NCBI GenBank assembly: GCA_013823625.1
Contig: PNMM01000001.1
Span: 372,001-436,000 of the forward strand
Reading direction: 5' to 3'
DNA: 64,000 nucleotides
From: Microbacterium sp.
GTDB taxonomy: Bacteria; Actinomycetota; Actinomycetes; Actinomycetales; Microbacteriaceae
The notes under the pieces were generated by a model. That model was not told the DNA's origin. It did not search any database and saw only the letters and a list, made by a program, of their open reading frames with translations. Made by a program: the position numbers and the translations under genes. Of the stretch, positions 44,311-53,545 are shown piece after piece. How positions within the stretch are numbered: position 1 is the first letter of the stretch; the number at the start of each line of letters is the position of its first letter.

Positions 44311-44808
44311 GTGGCGCGACCGAAGCGTATCGAGCCGGGGCCGGGCCAAGAGTCGGTGTGGGACTATCCACGGCCGCCGCGAGTCGAGCCGGTGCACGCG
44401 CGCGTCACGATAGAGCTCGGTGGTCGGCTGATTGCCGAGACAACTCGGGCTATGCGCGTGCTCGAGACGAGTCATCCGCCCGCCTACTATCTGCCGCCGG
44501 AGGCATTCGTCGCGGGCGCGCTCGTGCCCGCAGCGGGGTCAACCTTCTGCGAGTTCAAGGGACGTGCGGCCTACTACGACATCGTCGGCGGCAGCGCCGT
44601 GGCGCCGCGAGCGGGCTGGTACTACCTCGAGCCGAGCCGCGGGTTCGACGCGATCGCCGGTTTCGTCTCGGTGTATCCCGGCCGCATGGATCGCTGCACG
44701 GTCGACGGTGAGACCGTCACGCCGCAAGAGGGCGACTTCTATGGCGGCTGGATCACGGCCAACATCGTTGGCCCCTTCAAGGGCTCGGCCGGTAGTTGGG
44801 GTTGGTAA
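44311..44808 (+). CDS. DUF427 domain protein
   Basis: 165 residues of the DUF427 family: ESVWDYPRPPRVEP, LGGRLIAETTRAMRVLETSH, PPAYYLPPEAF, CEFKGRAAYYDI and YPGRMDRCTVDGE are all present. The protein is probably a small cytoplasmic beta-barrel enzyme of unknown reaction. The TAG stop of the previous gene lies 12 bases before the GTG start, as in other pairs of this window. Confidence 0.92.
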   Translation: MARPKRIEPGPGQESVWDYPRPPRVEPVHARVTIELGGRLIAETTRAMRVLETSHPPAYYLPPEAFVAGALVPAAGSTFCEFKGRAAYYDIVGGSAVAPRAGWYYLEPSRGFDAIAGFVSVYPGRMDRCTVDGETVTPQEGDFYGGWITANIVGPFKGSAGSWGW

Positions 44809-44882
44809 CCCCGTAGCTTGCCCGCGCGGGGTTTCGGGATGCCGAACTGCGCGAAGGCTCACGCCCCTGACATCATGGGCGC

Positions 44883-45965
44883 GTGACTGAGCCGCCCGCC
44901 CCGACCACTGCTGAGCTGCGTCGCTGGCGGCGCTACCTCGCCGATGAGCGTGCCGAAGCCGCCGTGTATCGCGACCTGGCCACGCGTCGCACGGGAGAAG
45001 AGCGCGCGATTCTGCTCGCCCTTGCCGAGGCCGAAGCGCGGCACGAAGCGCACTGGGTCGCGTTGCTCGGTGCCCATGCCGATCGGGTGCCCGCCGTCTC
45101 GCTGCGCACGCGCGTGCTCGGATTCTTTGCACGCCGCTTTGGCAGCGTGTTCGTGCTCGCTCTCGCGCAGCGGGCCGAAACGCGGTCACCGTATGCAGCG
45201 GATGCCCACGCCACGCTCGCGATGGCCGCCGACGAGCTCATCCACGGCGAGGTCGTGCGCGGGCTCGCGGCCCGCGGTCGGCAACGACTCTCGGGCACCT
45301 TTCGTGCGGCGGTCTTTGGGGCCAACGACGGCCTCGTCAGCAACCTGGCCCTCGTCATGGGAATCGGTGCGGCGGGCCTCGGCCCCTCGGCCGTGTTGCT
45401 CACCGGCCTCGCGGGGTTGTTGGCTGGCGCCCTCTCGATGGGTGCGGGCGAGTATGTCTCGGTGCGCTCGCAGCGCGAACTGCTCGATGCCTCCACTCCC
45501 GACCCCGACGCTCACTCGGCGTTGCCGCACCTCGATGTTGACGCGAACGAATTGGCGCTCGTCTACCGCGCCCGCGGGATGGGCGAGGCGGAGGCGGTGG
45601 AACATGCGCGCGGCATCCTCGCCGATTATGACCCGGTGGCCGCGTCGGCCCGCGCTGCCGAAGCCGAGGCAGATCAGCACGAGGCGATTGGCTCGGCGTG
45701 GGGCGCCGCGCTCTCGAGTTTCGCCTTCTTCGCCTCGGGAGCGATCATTCCCGTGGTTCCGTACTTGCTCGGTCTGCAAGGTCTCGCGGCCGTCGTGACG
45801 GCGGCCGTGCTCGTGGGCCTCGCGTTGCTCGTGACGGGCGCGATCGTGGGTGTGCTCTCGGGCGCCTCGCCGCTCAAGCGGGCGCTCCGCCAGCTCGCCA
45901 TCGGCTACGGCGCGGCCGCGGCGACCTACCTGCTGGGCCTGGCGTTCGGCACGACCGTCGCCTGA
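44883..45965 (+). CDS. VIT1/CCC1-family Fe2+/Mn2+ transporter with ferritin-like N-terminus
   Basis: 360 residues. The first 140 are rubrerythrin-like helices with metal ligands (LADERAEAAVYRDLA, EARHEAHW, ADELIHGEV). The C-terminal half is a VIT1/CCC1 transporter: FGANDGLVSNLALVMGIGAA, GALSMGAGEYVSVRSQREL, and late membrane helices such as GAIIPVVPYLLGL. It should carry ferrous iron or manganese across the membrane, with the N-terminal domain sensing or oxidising the metal. CATCAT stands six bases before the GTG. Confidence 0.9.
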   Translation: MTEPPAPTTAELRRWRRYLADERAEAAVYRDLATRRTGEERAILLALAEAEARHEAHWVALLGAHADRVPAVSLRTRVLGFFARRFGSVFVLALAQRAETRSPYAADAHATLAMAADELIHGEVVRGLAARGRQRLSGTFRAAVFGANDGLVSNLALVMGIGAAGLGPSAVLLTGLAGLLAGALSMGAGEYVSVRSQRELLDASTPDPDAHSALPHLDVDANELALVYRARGMGEAEAVEHARGILADYDPVAASARAAEAEADQHEAIGSAWGAALSSFAFFASGAIIPVVPYLLGLQGLAAVVTAAVLVGLALLVTGAIVGVLSGASPLKRALRQLAIGYGAAAATYLLGLAFGTTVA

Positions 45966-46196
45966 CAGCAGCCCTGATCAGCCTTTTCATAGGTTGATGG
46001 GTCAGGCTTGAGTGTTGGCTACGTTGCCGACAGGGGCGAGTGCCGCCGGCGTGAATGATTCCGCCGGGCCGTGTGCTGTGACCTCCTGACCTTGTGCCGA
46101 GTGCTCGCCCTGAGTGCCGCGAGGTCGAATGCGCAATGACGTGCACTCACCGTGTCCACGGCCTGCCGGCCGCCACCAGGAAGTGTTTTTCTTCTT
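45966..46196 (+). other. Intergenic leader before the M23 peptidase
   Basis: No gene is seen. AGCCCTGA...TCAGGCT around 45970-46010 can form an imperfect hairpin that may end the transporter transcript. The segment around 46036-46075 contains GCCGGCGTGAAT followed by CCGCCGGG, a G/C-rich hairpin in the leader of a cell-wall hydrolase gene. Confidence 0.35.
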
Positions 46197-46892
46197 ATGC
46201 TCCACTTCATTCACCCTGCGCTGTCGCGCGCCGCCGCTCTTGATCCCTACCGTTTTCGTCACCAAGCCCTGCTTGTCGCCGCTGTGGTTGTGGGTTCTTC
46301 GCTCATGCTCAGCGCGGGCGTCAACGTCTCTCTCGCTACGGCGAACGAGAGCAATGAAGCGCCCCTCGGTACTCAGGTCTTCGCCGAGAACATCGAGCCG
46401 GCAACGGCAGCGGCGACGTCACTGACCAGCGGAGCCGAGGTGCGCGAGGTCTTCACGGTCGATGTGCGCCCGCCGCTCGTGTACCCCGTGGGCGCCACGG
46501 CGCCGGTCGGCAGCTCGTTCGGCCCCCGCGCCGCCGCGTGCGAGGCGTGCTCGACCCAGCACTACGGGGTCGACTGGAACCCGGGCTATGGCACCCCTGT
46601 CGTCTCGATGGCCGACGGCATCGTCACCGTGATTGGTGACCCCAGCAACACGCTCGGGGTTCACCTCGAGATCTCACACATCATCAACGGCCAGCCGATC
46701 ACGAGCGTGTATGCGCACTTGCAAGACGGCTCGATTCCGTTTGCTCTGGGCGATCGCGTGCGCGTGGGCGACCAGATCGGTCTCGTCGGCACGACGGGCG
46801 TGACGACGGCGCCGCACTTGCACTTCGAGATTCGAATTGACGGCATCGCCATTGATCCGGTGCCGTGGATGGCCGCCAACGGCGCCCAGTAG
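46197..46892 (+). CDS. M23 family metallopeptidase (LytM-type)
   Basis: 231 residues. A membrane or signal segment (HQALLVAAVVVGSSLMLSAG) precedes a Thr/Ala-rich linker and the M23 domain. Zinc ligands are seen in HYGVDWNPG (His and Asp) and HLHFEIR, with YPVGATAPVGSSFGPR at the domain start. It should cut peptide cross-links of peptidoglycan outside the membrane. The start is uncertain: ATG 46197 has AGGAAG some distance upstream, and a GTG at 46152 is the alternative. Confidence 0.85.
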   Translation: MLHFIHPALSRAAALDPYRFRHQALLVAAVVVGSSLMLSAGVNVSLATANESNEAPLGTQVFAENIEPATAAATSLTSGAEVREVFTVDVRPPLVYPVGATAPVGSSFGPRAAACEACSTQHYGVDWNPGYGTPVVSMADGIVTVIGDPSNTLGVHLEISHIINGQPITSVYAHLQDGSIPFALGDRVRVGDQIGLVGTTGVTTAPHLHFEIRIDGIAIDPVPWMAANGAQ

Positions 46893-46895
46893 GCT
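46890..46895 (+). promoter_or_regulatory. -10 hexamer TAGGCT built on the M23 stop codon
   Basis: TAGGCT begins with the TAG stop of the M23 gene and ends six bases before GTG 46902. Confidence 0.55.
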
Positions 46896-46901
46896 CAAGC
46901 C

Positions 46902-47465
46902 GTGCCTCTCTCTGACGACCAGTTCTCGGCCATTGTCGATGGCCTGGTGTCAGATGCCGCACTCTCGGTCAGACGACTGTCGCCGGATGATGCGCCCGAG
47001 ATCGTCGCCCTCAACGACAGCGCCTACCCGGCCGTACCCATCACGTCGGTCGATGCCTTGCGCGAGCTGCTGGGGCTCGCCGACGTTGCCGCCGCGATCG
47101 AGCGCGACTGCACCATCGTCGGGTTCGTCGTGACATTCGGTGACGGCGCCGACTACGAGAGCGAGAACTACCGCTTCTTCTCTGCGCGGGGCGTCGACTC
47201 TCGGTATGTCGACCGCATCGTCATCGCCGAGTCAGAGCGGGGGAGCGGCCTCGGGGCCGCGCTCTACCGACTCGTGTTCGAGGTCGCGCGACTCGAGGGT
47301 CGGGCCGAAGTCACGTGTGAAGTCAACCTCGACCCACCCAACCCGGGTAGCCTCGCGTTTCACGAGCGCCTCGGTTTCGTGTCAGTCGGAACGCAAGCCA
47401 CGAAGGGCGGCGCCGTCACGGTCTCGCTCCTCGCGGCACCGGTTGACGCACTCGGCGCGCCCTAA
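46902..47465 (+). CDS. GNAT-family N-acetyltransferase
   Basis: 187 residues. The GNAT core shows VRRLSPDDAPEIVALNDSAY at the start, YVDRIVIAESERGSGLGAAL as the acetyl-CoA loop and SLAFHERLGFVSVGTQA at the end. N-P-N-P-GS before this is typical of GNAT proteins acting on small molecules. The substrate is unknown. It overlaps the convergent response-regulator gene by four bases. Confidence 0.85.
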   Translation: MPLSDDQFSAIVDGLVSDAALSVRRLSPDDAPEIVALNDSAYPAVPITSVDALRELLGLADVAAAIERDCTIVGFVVTFGDGADYESENYRFFSARGVDSRYVDRIVIAESERGSGLGAALYRLVFEVARLEGRAEVTCEVNLDPPNPGSLAFHERLGFVSVGTQATKGGAVTVSLLAAPVDALGAP

Positions 47466-48115
47466 CGGCGGTTCTGCCCCTTCGGCATCCACTCGGTCGC
47501 CAGCACGGCTGCTTGCGTGCGGCGCTGCATGCCGAGCTTCGAGAGAATTCCGCTGACATAGTTCTTGACGGTCTTCTCGGCAAGAAAGAGCGTTGCGCCG
47601 ATCTCGCGGTTTGACAGGCCCTGGGCGATGAGAGCCAAGATCTCGGTCTCGCGCGGCGTGAGTGCGTCGAGCGGCGATGCGGCGCTCGTTGCCGCAACGC
47701 GCGCGACAACACCGTCGGCGAGTGCGGGGTCAAGCAAGACGTCCCCCCGCGCAACCCGGCGGATCGCATCGATGAGCCCGGTGGCCCGCACCTCTTTCAA
47801 CAGATACCCATTAGCGCCGGCGAGAACCGCGGCTAGCACTGCTTCGTCGTCGTCGTACGACGTCAAGATGAGGCACCCGATGTCGGGGCGTTCTGACTTG
47901 ACGTCGCGGCACACGTCGATGCCGCTGCCGTCGGGCAGGCGACCGTCGAGCACAGCCACGGTAACGTCGCCCGCCAAAATGGCCTCGGCCGCCCCCGCGG
48001 CCACTCCTGCCTCACCGACGACGGTGATGCCGTCTTCGTGTTCGAGAAGGTCGGCGATGCCCCGCCGCACGATTTCGTGGTCGTCGAGGAGGAAGACGCG
48101 GATGGGATCGGTCAT
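47462..48115 (-). CDS. NarL/FixJ-type response regulator
   Basis: 217 residues. The receiver domain begins IRVFLLDDHEIVRRGIADLL, with phosphoacceptor D57 in VAVLDGRLPDGSG and the Lys of LLKEVRATGL. The LuxR helix-turn-helix reads LTPRETEILALIAQGLSNRE followed by EKTVKNYVSGILSKLGM. GGGAGG precedes ATG 48115, whose ATGA overlaps the kinase stop. It is a DevR/DosR-like partner of that kinase. Confidence 0.95.
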   Translation of the reverse strand: MTDPIRVFLLDDHEIVRRGIADLLEHEDGITVVGEAGVAAGAAEAILAGDVTVAVLDGRLPDGSGIDVCRDVKSERPDIGCLILTSYDDDEAVLAAVLAGANGYLLKEVRATGLIDAIRRVARGDVLLDPALADGVVARVAATSAASPLDALTPRETEILALIAQGLSNREIGATLFLAEKTVKNYVSGILSKLGMQRRTQAAVLATEWMPKGQNRR

Positions 48116-49671
48116 CGTGCCTCCCAGGGTACGCTCCATCGCACAATCGTGCCGTGCGGAGTGGCGGGTTCGATCTCAAACGTGCCGCCGCGCTCGTGCG
48201 CACGCGCGGAAAGATTGGCGAGGCCGCTGCGTCGTTCTGTCTCGGGCATCCCGATCCCGTCATCGCGCACCGTCACAATGACTTGCGCGCCGCGCACGGC
48301 CACGCTCGCCTCAATGAGCGTTGCCTGGGCGTGTCGAACCGCGTTCGAGAGCGCTTCGCGCATGACAGCGGTGACTTCGTCGCCGAGCCCGAGATTGAGC
48401 AGGGTGTCGACCGGGCCGCTGAACTCAAGCCGCGAGTCGACCGTTTCGCCTTCGAGCGTCTCGCGCACGAGCGTATTGACGCGGGCACGCAGGCTGTAGG
48501 TGGTAGCGCTCGGGGCCGTCGAGAGTCGATAGATGGCCTGCCGAATCTGCCGAATCGTCGAGTCAATCGCGTCGACCTGCGTCGCGATGCGCGCGCCCGT
48601 GGGCGACGACGGATCGCCCACGACGCTTTGCAACGACAGCCCCACGGCGAACAGGCTCTGAATGACGTGGTCGTGCAGATCGCGAGCAATGCGATCGCGT
48701 TCGTCGGTCAACGCGAGCCACTGCTCGTCGATGCGCGCTTGAGCGAGCTCACGCGCGATTGCGACCGAGCGACCGAATCGCGTGACCGTTTCGCGGTCTG
48801 CTTCGGTGAACGGATGCCCGTGCGGCCCACGAGCAATCGCAAGCCCCCCGGCTGTGCGGTCGGCGCTGCCCTGCACGGGCACCACGAGAACGGGGCCCAA
48901 CTGCGCCTCATCGGCCTGCTGCCGAAGCGCGAGTTCGGCCTCGTGGGCGCCCTCGTCAATCGCATCAACCACCACGACGTAGGGCGCCTGAGTCAGGTCA
49001 CGCACCGATTGCGCGATTGCCTCAAGGTCATCGGGCCCGACGTCACCGGCGAGAAGCCGCTGGGTCAGGCGTTCTGATGCCGCGAGCCACCGTCGATCTT
49101 CTTGTGACTGTTCGTAAAGCCGCGAATTGGCGATCGCGGTTCCGGCCATCGCCGCGAGCGCGACGATGATGGCTTCGTCGATGTCATCAAACGGACCGTC
49201 AGCGTGTTCGGTGAGGTAGAGATTGCCGAAGACTGTGCCGTCGACACGAATCGGCACTCCGAGAAACGAGTTCATCGGCGGGTGGTGGGCAGGAAACCCC
49301 ACCGATCGAGCGTCGGTCGACAAGCGTTCGAGTCGGATGCTTCGGCCGTCGGTAATGACGGCACCCAGAATGCCGCGACCGGTGGGCGGGGTGCCGAGCT
49401 GTTTCACTTGAGCGTCGCTGAGTCCCGAGTGCAAGAACCGCTCGAGCCCGCCGTCGGGGCCGAGTACGCCGAGCGCGCCATACTGCGCGCCCACGAGTTC
49501 ACGGGCGACCGCAACGATGCGCTGCAGTCGGGTGGTGAGTTCGAGACTTTCGGTGACGGCCTCGGCTGCCGAAATCAGCAGGCCGATGCGGTGGTACCCG
49601 TCGTCGAGGCCCTCGGCCCGCTGCATGATGCGCTCGACGAGCGCGTCGAGCGTTGCGGGGCTCGCGCTCAC
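48112..49671 (-). CDS. GAF-domain sensor histidine kinase (DevS/DosS-like)
   Basis: 519 residues: GAF domain 1 (about 45-185), GAF domain 2 (about 205-315), HisKA_3 with the phosphorylated His in DERDRIARDLHDHVIQSLF (H333), and a C-terminal HATPase domain with REALSNAVRHAQ and VRDDGIGMPE. No membrane segments are seen, so it is a cytoplasmic sensor. In the DevS/DosS group the first GAF domain holds heme; the ligand here is not proven. Its GTG start overlaps the terC stop (GTGA), so terC, kinase and regulator form one operon. Confidence 0.93.
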   Translation of the reverse strand: MSASPATLDALVERIMQRAEGLDDGYHRIGLLISAAEAVTESLELTTRLQRIVAVARELVGAQYGALGVLGPDGGLERFLHSGLSDAQVKQLGTPPTGRGILGAVITDGRSIRLERLSTDARSVGFPAHHPPMNSFLGVPIRVDGTVFGNLYLTEHADGPFDDIDEAIIVALAAMAGTAIANSRLYEQSQEDRRWLAASERLTQRLLAGDVGPDDLEAIAQSVRDLTQAPYVVVVDAIDEGAHEAELALRQQADEAQLGPVLVVPVQGSADRTAGGLAIARGPHGHPFTEADRETVTRFGRSVAIARELAQARIDEQWLALTDERDRIARDLHDHVIQSLFAVGLSLQSVVGDPSSPTGARIATQVDAIDSTIRQIRQAIYRLSTAPSATTYSLRARVNTLVRETLEGETVDSRLEFSGPVDTLLNLGLGDEVTAVMREALSNAVRHAQATLIEASVAVRGAQVIVTVRDDGIGMPETERRSGLANLSARAHERGGTFEIEPATPHGTIVRWSVPWEAR

Positions 49672-50522
49672 GGTGTGCCGTCGGGGTGATTCTGCGGGTC
49701 AACGGCGGGGCGGCGCGAACCACCGAGGTGCACGGGTGTGACGTCGGCAGGGGCTTCGTCTTTCACGAGCGACGGCCGAAGCTCAACCGGCGCGATCGTC
49801 TCGTTACGCCTCTTGGCCTGTCGGCCGCGGTAGACGAGGTTGAGCACCTCGACGATGATCGCGAACGCGATGGGGCCGTAGATGAGCGCCTTGTCGATGT
49901 GCACGTCGAAGCCTTCGGCGATGAGCGTCGTGCCGATGAGAACAAGGAAGGCGAGCGCGAGCATCTTGACCGTGGGGTGGCGGTTGACAAAGTCGCTGAT
50001 CGCTTTCGCCGTAAAGAGCATGAGCGTGATCGCGATGACCACCGCAGCGATCATGATCCACAGTTCGTCGACCATGCCGACGGCCGTGATGACCGAGTCC
50101 AGCGAGAAGACAATGTCGATGAGCAAAATCTGCACGATGATGCCCGCGAAGGTGACGGACTTGCCCGTGACCTGTTGGTGCCCTTCGGCGCCCTCGAGCT
50201 TTTCGTGAATCTCGACGACAGCCTTATAGACCAGGAAGAGGCCACCGAGAATCAAGATGAGGTCGCGCCCTGAGAAGCCCATGCCGGCGAGCACGAAGAG
50301 GTCATTCGTCAGGCTGATGATCCAGCTGGCGGCGAAGAGCAGCAGAATGCGCATGATCATCGCGAGCGACAAGCCAACGATACGCGCGCGGTTTTGCTGC
50401 TCGGGAGGGAGCTTGCTCGCCAAGATCGAGATGAAGATCACGTTGTCGATGCCGAGAATGATCTCGAGAACGAGCAACGTGGCGAATGCGATCAGCAACT
50501 CCGGCGAGAACACAAACTCCAT
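49668..50522 (-). CDS. TerC family membrane protein
   Basis: 284 residues with about seven membrane segments. LLVLEIILGIDNVIFISILA at the N-terminus and ILLIDIVFSLDSVITAVGMV in the middle carry the acidic TerC signatures. The family is linked to tellurite resistance and manganese export during metal loading of secreted proteins. The hydrophilic C-terminus is not conserved. It is promoted by TAGGAT at leaderless spacing and leads a three-gene operon with the two-component system, an uncommon partnership. Confidence 0.92.
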   Translation of the reverse strand: MEFVFSPELLIAFATLLVLEIILGIDNVIFISILASKLPPEQQNRARIVGLSLAMIMRILLLFAASWIISLTNDLFVLAGMGFSGRDLILILGGLFLVYKAVVEIHEKLEGAEGHQQVTGKSVTFAGIIVQILLIDIVFSLDSVITAVGMVDELWIMIAAVVIAITLMLFTAKAISDFVNRHPTVKMLALAFLVLIGTTLIAEGFDVHIDKALIYGPIAFAIIVEVLNLVYRGRQAKRRNETIAPVELRPSLVKDEAPADVTPVHLGGSRRPAVDPQNHPDGTP

Positions 50523-50528
50523 GACGCG

Positions 50529-50534
50529 ATCCTA
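50529..50534 (-). promoter_or_regulatory. -10 hexamer TAGGAT, leaderless geometry (terC)
   Basis: On the minus strand TAGGAT ends six bases before the terC ATG at 50522. Confidence 0.5.
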
Positions 50535-50554
50535 GGTGACGGGGCATACACTTG

Positions 50555-50654
50555 CCCCCGTACACGGGAGTCCGGTGAACCGGGCTGAGAGGAAGCGCAC
50601 TCACGCTTCGACCGTCGAACCTGATCCGGATCATGCCGGCGCAGGGAGGACTTC
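50555..50654 (+). ncRNA. TPP (THI-box) riboswitch
   Basis: The conserved elements are present in order: ACACGGGAGTCCGG near 50562, CTGAGA at 50585-50590, a variable GC-rich hairpin, then GAACCTGATCCGGATCATGC near 50616 and CAGGGAGG near 50643. TACACT at 50547-50552 is a suitable -10. It lies 70 bases upstream of ykoE and should turn the transporter genes off when thiamine pyrophosphate is plentiful. Confidence 0.95.
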
Positions 50655-50723
50655 TCGCACCCGTGCCGACCGAATCCGCGGGCACGAACGACGTGCCCGC
50701 GCACAGCGAAAGGCACGATTCTT

Positions 50724-51350
50724 ATGGTCAGTACCCCCGCATCCACCGTCACTCGACCCCGCCCCGTCATGCAGTGGCGCGTCGTCGACATTGTCGTCGC
50801 GAGCGTTCTCGGCGTGGCCGGTGGCCTCGTCATGACGCTCTGGAACCTTGTGTATTCGCCCGTCACGGCGCCGCTCGAGCTCGCCCTGCCCGGACTTCAA
50901 GCACTCATGTATGCCGTGTGGCTGTTTCCGGCAGTGCTCGTCGGACTCGTCATTCGCAAGCCCGGAGCAGCCCTGTATGGCGAACTCGTCGCGGCCACCG
51001 TCTCGGCCCTGCTCGGCGGAATGTGGGGCTGGACGGCTCTCGCCTGGGGCCTCGTACAGGGGCTCGGTGCTGAAATCGTCTTCGCGATCTTGCTCTACCG
51101 CGCGTGGGGGCTTGTCCCCGCGATTCTCGCCGGCATGGGCGCGGGCGTCGGCATGGTGATCATGGATCTCTCCTTCTACTACGCCGGCACGCGGCCCGAG
51201 TTCATGGCGGTCTATGCCGTGAGCGCGATCGTCTCGGGCGCCCTCATTGCGGGGCTCGGTAGCTGGCTCATCGTGCGTGGCCTCGCCCGCACGGGCGCCC
51301 TCTCTCGATTTGCTGCCGGTCGCGAGGGTGGTGCGCGATCGGGCGCGTGA
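50724..51350 (+). CDS. ykoE: YkoE, substrate-binding (S) component of thiamine/HMP ECF transporter
   Basis: 208 residues with six hydrophobic segments. IVVASVLGVAGGLVMTLWNL, ALYGELVAATVSALLGGMWG and GLVQGLGAEIVFAILLYRAW are typical of YkoE. It binds the hydroxymethylpyrimidine/thiamine ligand in the membrane. Control by the TPP riboswitch supports this. GAAAGG at 50708-50713 precedes the ATG, and its stop overlaps the next start (GTGA). Confidence 0.93.
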   Translation: MVSTPASTVTRPRPVMQWRVVDIVVASVLGVAGGLVMTLWNLVYSPVTAPLELALPGLQALMYAVWLFPAVLVGLVIRKPGAALYGELVAATVSALLGGMWGWTALAWGLVQGLGAEIVFAILLYRAWGLVPAILAGMGAGVGMVIMDLSFYYAGTRPEFMAVYAVSAIVSGALIAGLGSWLIVRGLARTGALSRFAAGREGGARSGA

Positions 51351-53545
51351 CCGCATCGACGGCGGCATCGCTCGCCGCGCACGGCTGGAGCTGGACTCCG
51401 GCCGGGCACGCTCTCCCCGTGCTCGACGGCCTCGACCTCAGCATTGAGCCGGGTGAACGAGTGCTCGTGCTCGGGGCCTCGGGCAGCGGAAAGTCGACGC
51501 TGCTGCAAGCCTGGGCCGGGGTGCTCGGTGGTGCCGACGAGGGCGCACAGCAAGGAACCCTGACGGTCGACGGCATCGACCCGCACGCGGCGCGCGGTCG
51601 AGTGGGGCTTCTTCTGCACGACCCGGATGCCCAGCTCGTGCTCGCGCGTGCTGCCGACGACGTCGCCTTTGGTCCTGAGAACCTCGGCGAGCCCGTCGGC
51701 GACATTCTCGCCGCCGTGCCGCGAGCGCTCGAGACCGTCGGGCTCGCCACTCACGGTGACGCCGACTCTCGGCGGCTCTCCGGTGGGCAGCAGCAACGCC
51801 TCGCGCTCGCGGGCGTGCTTGCGATGCGGCCGGCGGCGCTGCTGCTCGACGAACCCACGGCCCAGCTCGATGCAGAGGGCGTGCGCGAGATCGCGGCCGC
51901 GGTCGCACGACTCGCCGACGATACGGGCCTCACGCTCGTGGTTGTTGAACATCGCGTCGACGTGTGGGCGCCCCTCGTCGATCGCGTCGTCGTGCTTGAT
52001 GCCGGGCGGGTCGTGGCCGACGGGCCGATCGCTGACGTGATGCGCGAGCAGGGGGCGCACCTTGCGCAGCGCGGCGTGTGGGTGGCCGGGCACGGGCCCG
52101 AGCATCCGTCGGCGACGACCGCGATGCCGGGGCGAGAGCTGGTGCGCGCGACCGGCCTCACGGTGCAGCCTGCAGGCGGTCCCGTCATCGAGCTCGGCGG
52201 TGGCCTCGACCTGCTCGTGCGCGCGGGCGAGGTCGTGGCGATCACGGGGGCGAACGGCGCGGGCAAGAGCTCGGTGCTCATGACCCTCGCTGGGCTGTTG
52301 TCGCCCGCGGGGGGCACTGTCGAGGCGCTCGGCGAGGGTGACCCCTCGGGCTGGCGCTCGGCCGAGTTGGCCAGCAGGTTCGGCGTGGTCTTTCAGAACC
52401 CCGAGCACCAGTTTGTGGGCGCGGCCGTGCGCGACGAACTCACGGTGGGCGGGGCGGATGCGCAGCGCGTTGACGAGGTCTTGGCGCGGCTGCGGCTGGG
52501 CCACCTCGCGGCGGTGAGTCCGTTCTCGCTGAGCGGGGGCGAGAAACGCCGGTTGTCGGTCGCGACCGCTCTCACCACGAGGCCGCCCGTGTTGCTGCTC
52601 GATGAGCCGACGTTCGGTCAAGACAGTCGCACGTGGGCCGAGCTTGCCGCACTGCTCGCCGAGCATCGTGACCGTGGCGGTGCCGTCATCATGGCGACGC
52701 ACGACCGCGAACTCATCGAGGCACTCGGTGCGCGCGAGGTCGGGTTGCCCACGCCCACCCGGCTCGTGACGCCTCCGATCAGCGCACCGCTCTCGCGCGG
52801 TGAGCGGCTGAACCCCGTGGCGGCGATCGCGGCCTCGCTCGTTCCCGCGCTCGTGCTCGTCACGACCCTCGACCTCGTCTCGGCGGCGGTTGCCCTCGCG
52901 CTGCAGGTGTTGCTGATTCCGCTGCTGGGTATTCCCGTGCGCACCCTTCTTCGCCGCACCGCGCCCCTGCTCATTGCGGCGCCGCTCGCCGCCGCGACCG
53001 TGGTTCTCTATGGCCGCGCGTCGGGCACGGTCTACGTCGAGTTTCTGCTCGTGCGCGTGAGTGACGGTTCGCTCGAGCTCGCTCTCGCCACACTGTTGCG
53101 CATTCTCGCCATCGGTATTCCGGCGATCGCCCTGTTCGCTCGCCCCGACGCCACGCGCTTGGGGGATGCCCTCGGCCAGAACCTCCGCCTGCCCAGTCGA
53201 TTCGTGCTCGGGGGAGTCGCTGCCCTGCGCTTGCTGACCGTGCTGCGCGACGATGCGCGCCTGCTCGAGCGGGCCCGGCGTGCGCGCGGCATCGGTGATC
53301 GCGGCAGAGTCCGGCGCACGCTCGGTCTCGTGTTCGCGCTGCTCGTGCTGTCGATTCGGCGCGGGTCGGCGCTCGCGATCGGCATGGAGGCGCGCGGCGT
53401 GGGAGCCCCGGGGCCGCGCACGTGGGTGCGGCCGTCGCCGTGGCAAGCATCCGACACGATCGTCGTCGTGATCGGAATCGCGATCTCGATCGTGGCCGTG
53501 GCTGCCGCCGTGCTGACGGGAAGGTTCACGAGTGTCTTCGGCTGA
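51347..53545 (+). CDS. Fused ECF transporter: two ATPase domains plus EcfT/YkoC transmembrane domain
   Basis: 732 residues. Two ABC ATPase units are joined: Walker A GASGSGKST near 45, LSGGQQQR near 145 and LLLDEPT near 168; then GANGAGKSS near 303, LSGGEKRRLS near 394 and LLLDEPTFGQD near 414. The segment from about 485 is an EcfT-type membrane domain with hydrophobic helices and the coupling motif ARRARGIGD. In Bacillus these parts are the separate proteins YkoD and YkoC, so here all energy-coupling parts are in one chain. It is cotranslated with ykoE. Confidence 0.93.
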   Translation: MTASTAASLAAHGWSWTPAGHALPVLDGLDLSIEPGERVLVLGASGSGKSTLLQAWAGVLGGADEGAQQGTLTVDGIDPHAARGRVGLLLHDPDAQLVLARAADDVAFGPENLGEPVGDILAAVPRALETVGLATHGDADSRRLSGGQQQRLALAGVLAMRPAALLLDEPTAQLDAEGVREIAAAVARLADDTGLTLVVVEHRVDVWAPLVDRVVVLDAGRVVADGPIADVMREQGAHLAQRGVWVAGHGPEHPSATTAMPGRELVRATGLTVQPAGGPVIELGGGLDLLVRAGEVVAITGANGAGKSSVLMTLAGLLSPAGGTVEALGEGDPSGWRSAELASRFGVVFQNPEHQFVGAAVRDELTVGGADAQRVDEVLARLRLGHLAAVSPFSLSGGEKRRLSVATALTTRPPVLLLDEPTFGQDSRTWAELAALLAEHRDRGGAVIMATHDRELIEALGAREVGLPTPTRLVTPPISAPLSRGERLNPVAAIAASLVPALVLVTTLDLVSAAVALALQVLLIPLLGIPVRTLLRRTAPLLIAAPLAAATVVLYGRASGTVYVEFLLVRVSDGSLELALATLLRILAIGIPAIALFARPDATRLGDALGQNLRLPSRFVLGGVAALRLLTVLRDDARLLERARRARGIGDRGRVRRTLGLVFALLVLSIRRGSALAIGMEARGVGAPGPRTWVRPSPWQASDTIVVVIGIAISIVAVAAAVLTGRFTSVFG

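Noticed and set aside
45990-46190. Possible cyclic-di-AMP (ydaO) riboswitch before the M23 peptidase
   Set aside because: A GGCGTGAAT hairpin and the gene context are suggestive, but the other conserved ydaO blocks could not be found. A covariance-model search would decide; a significant hit would restore the idea.
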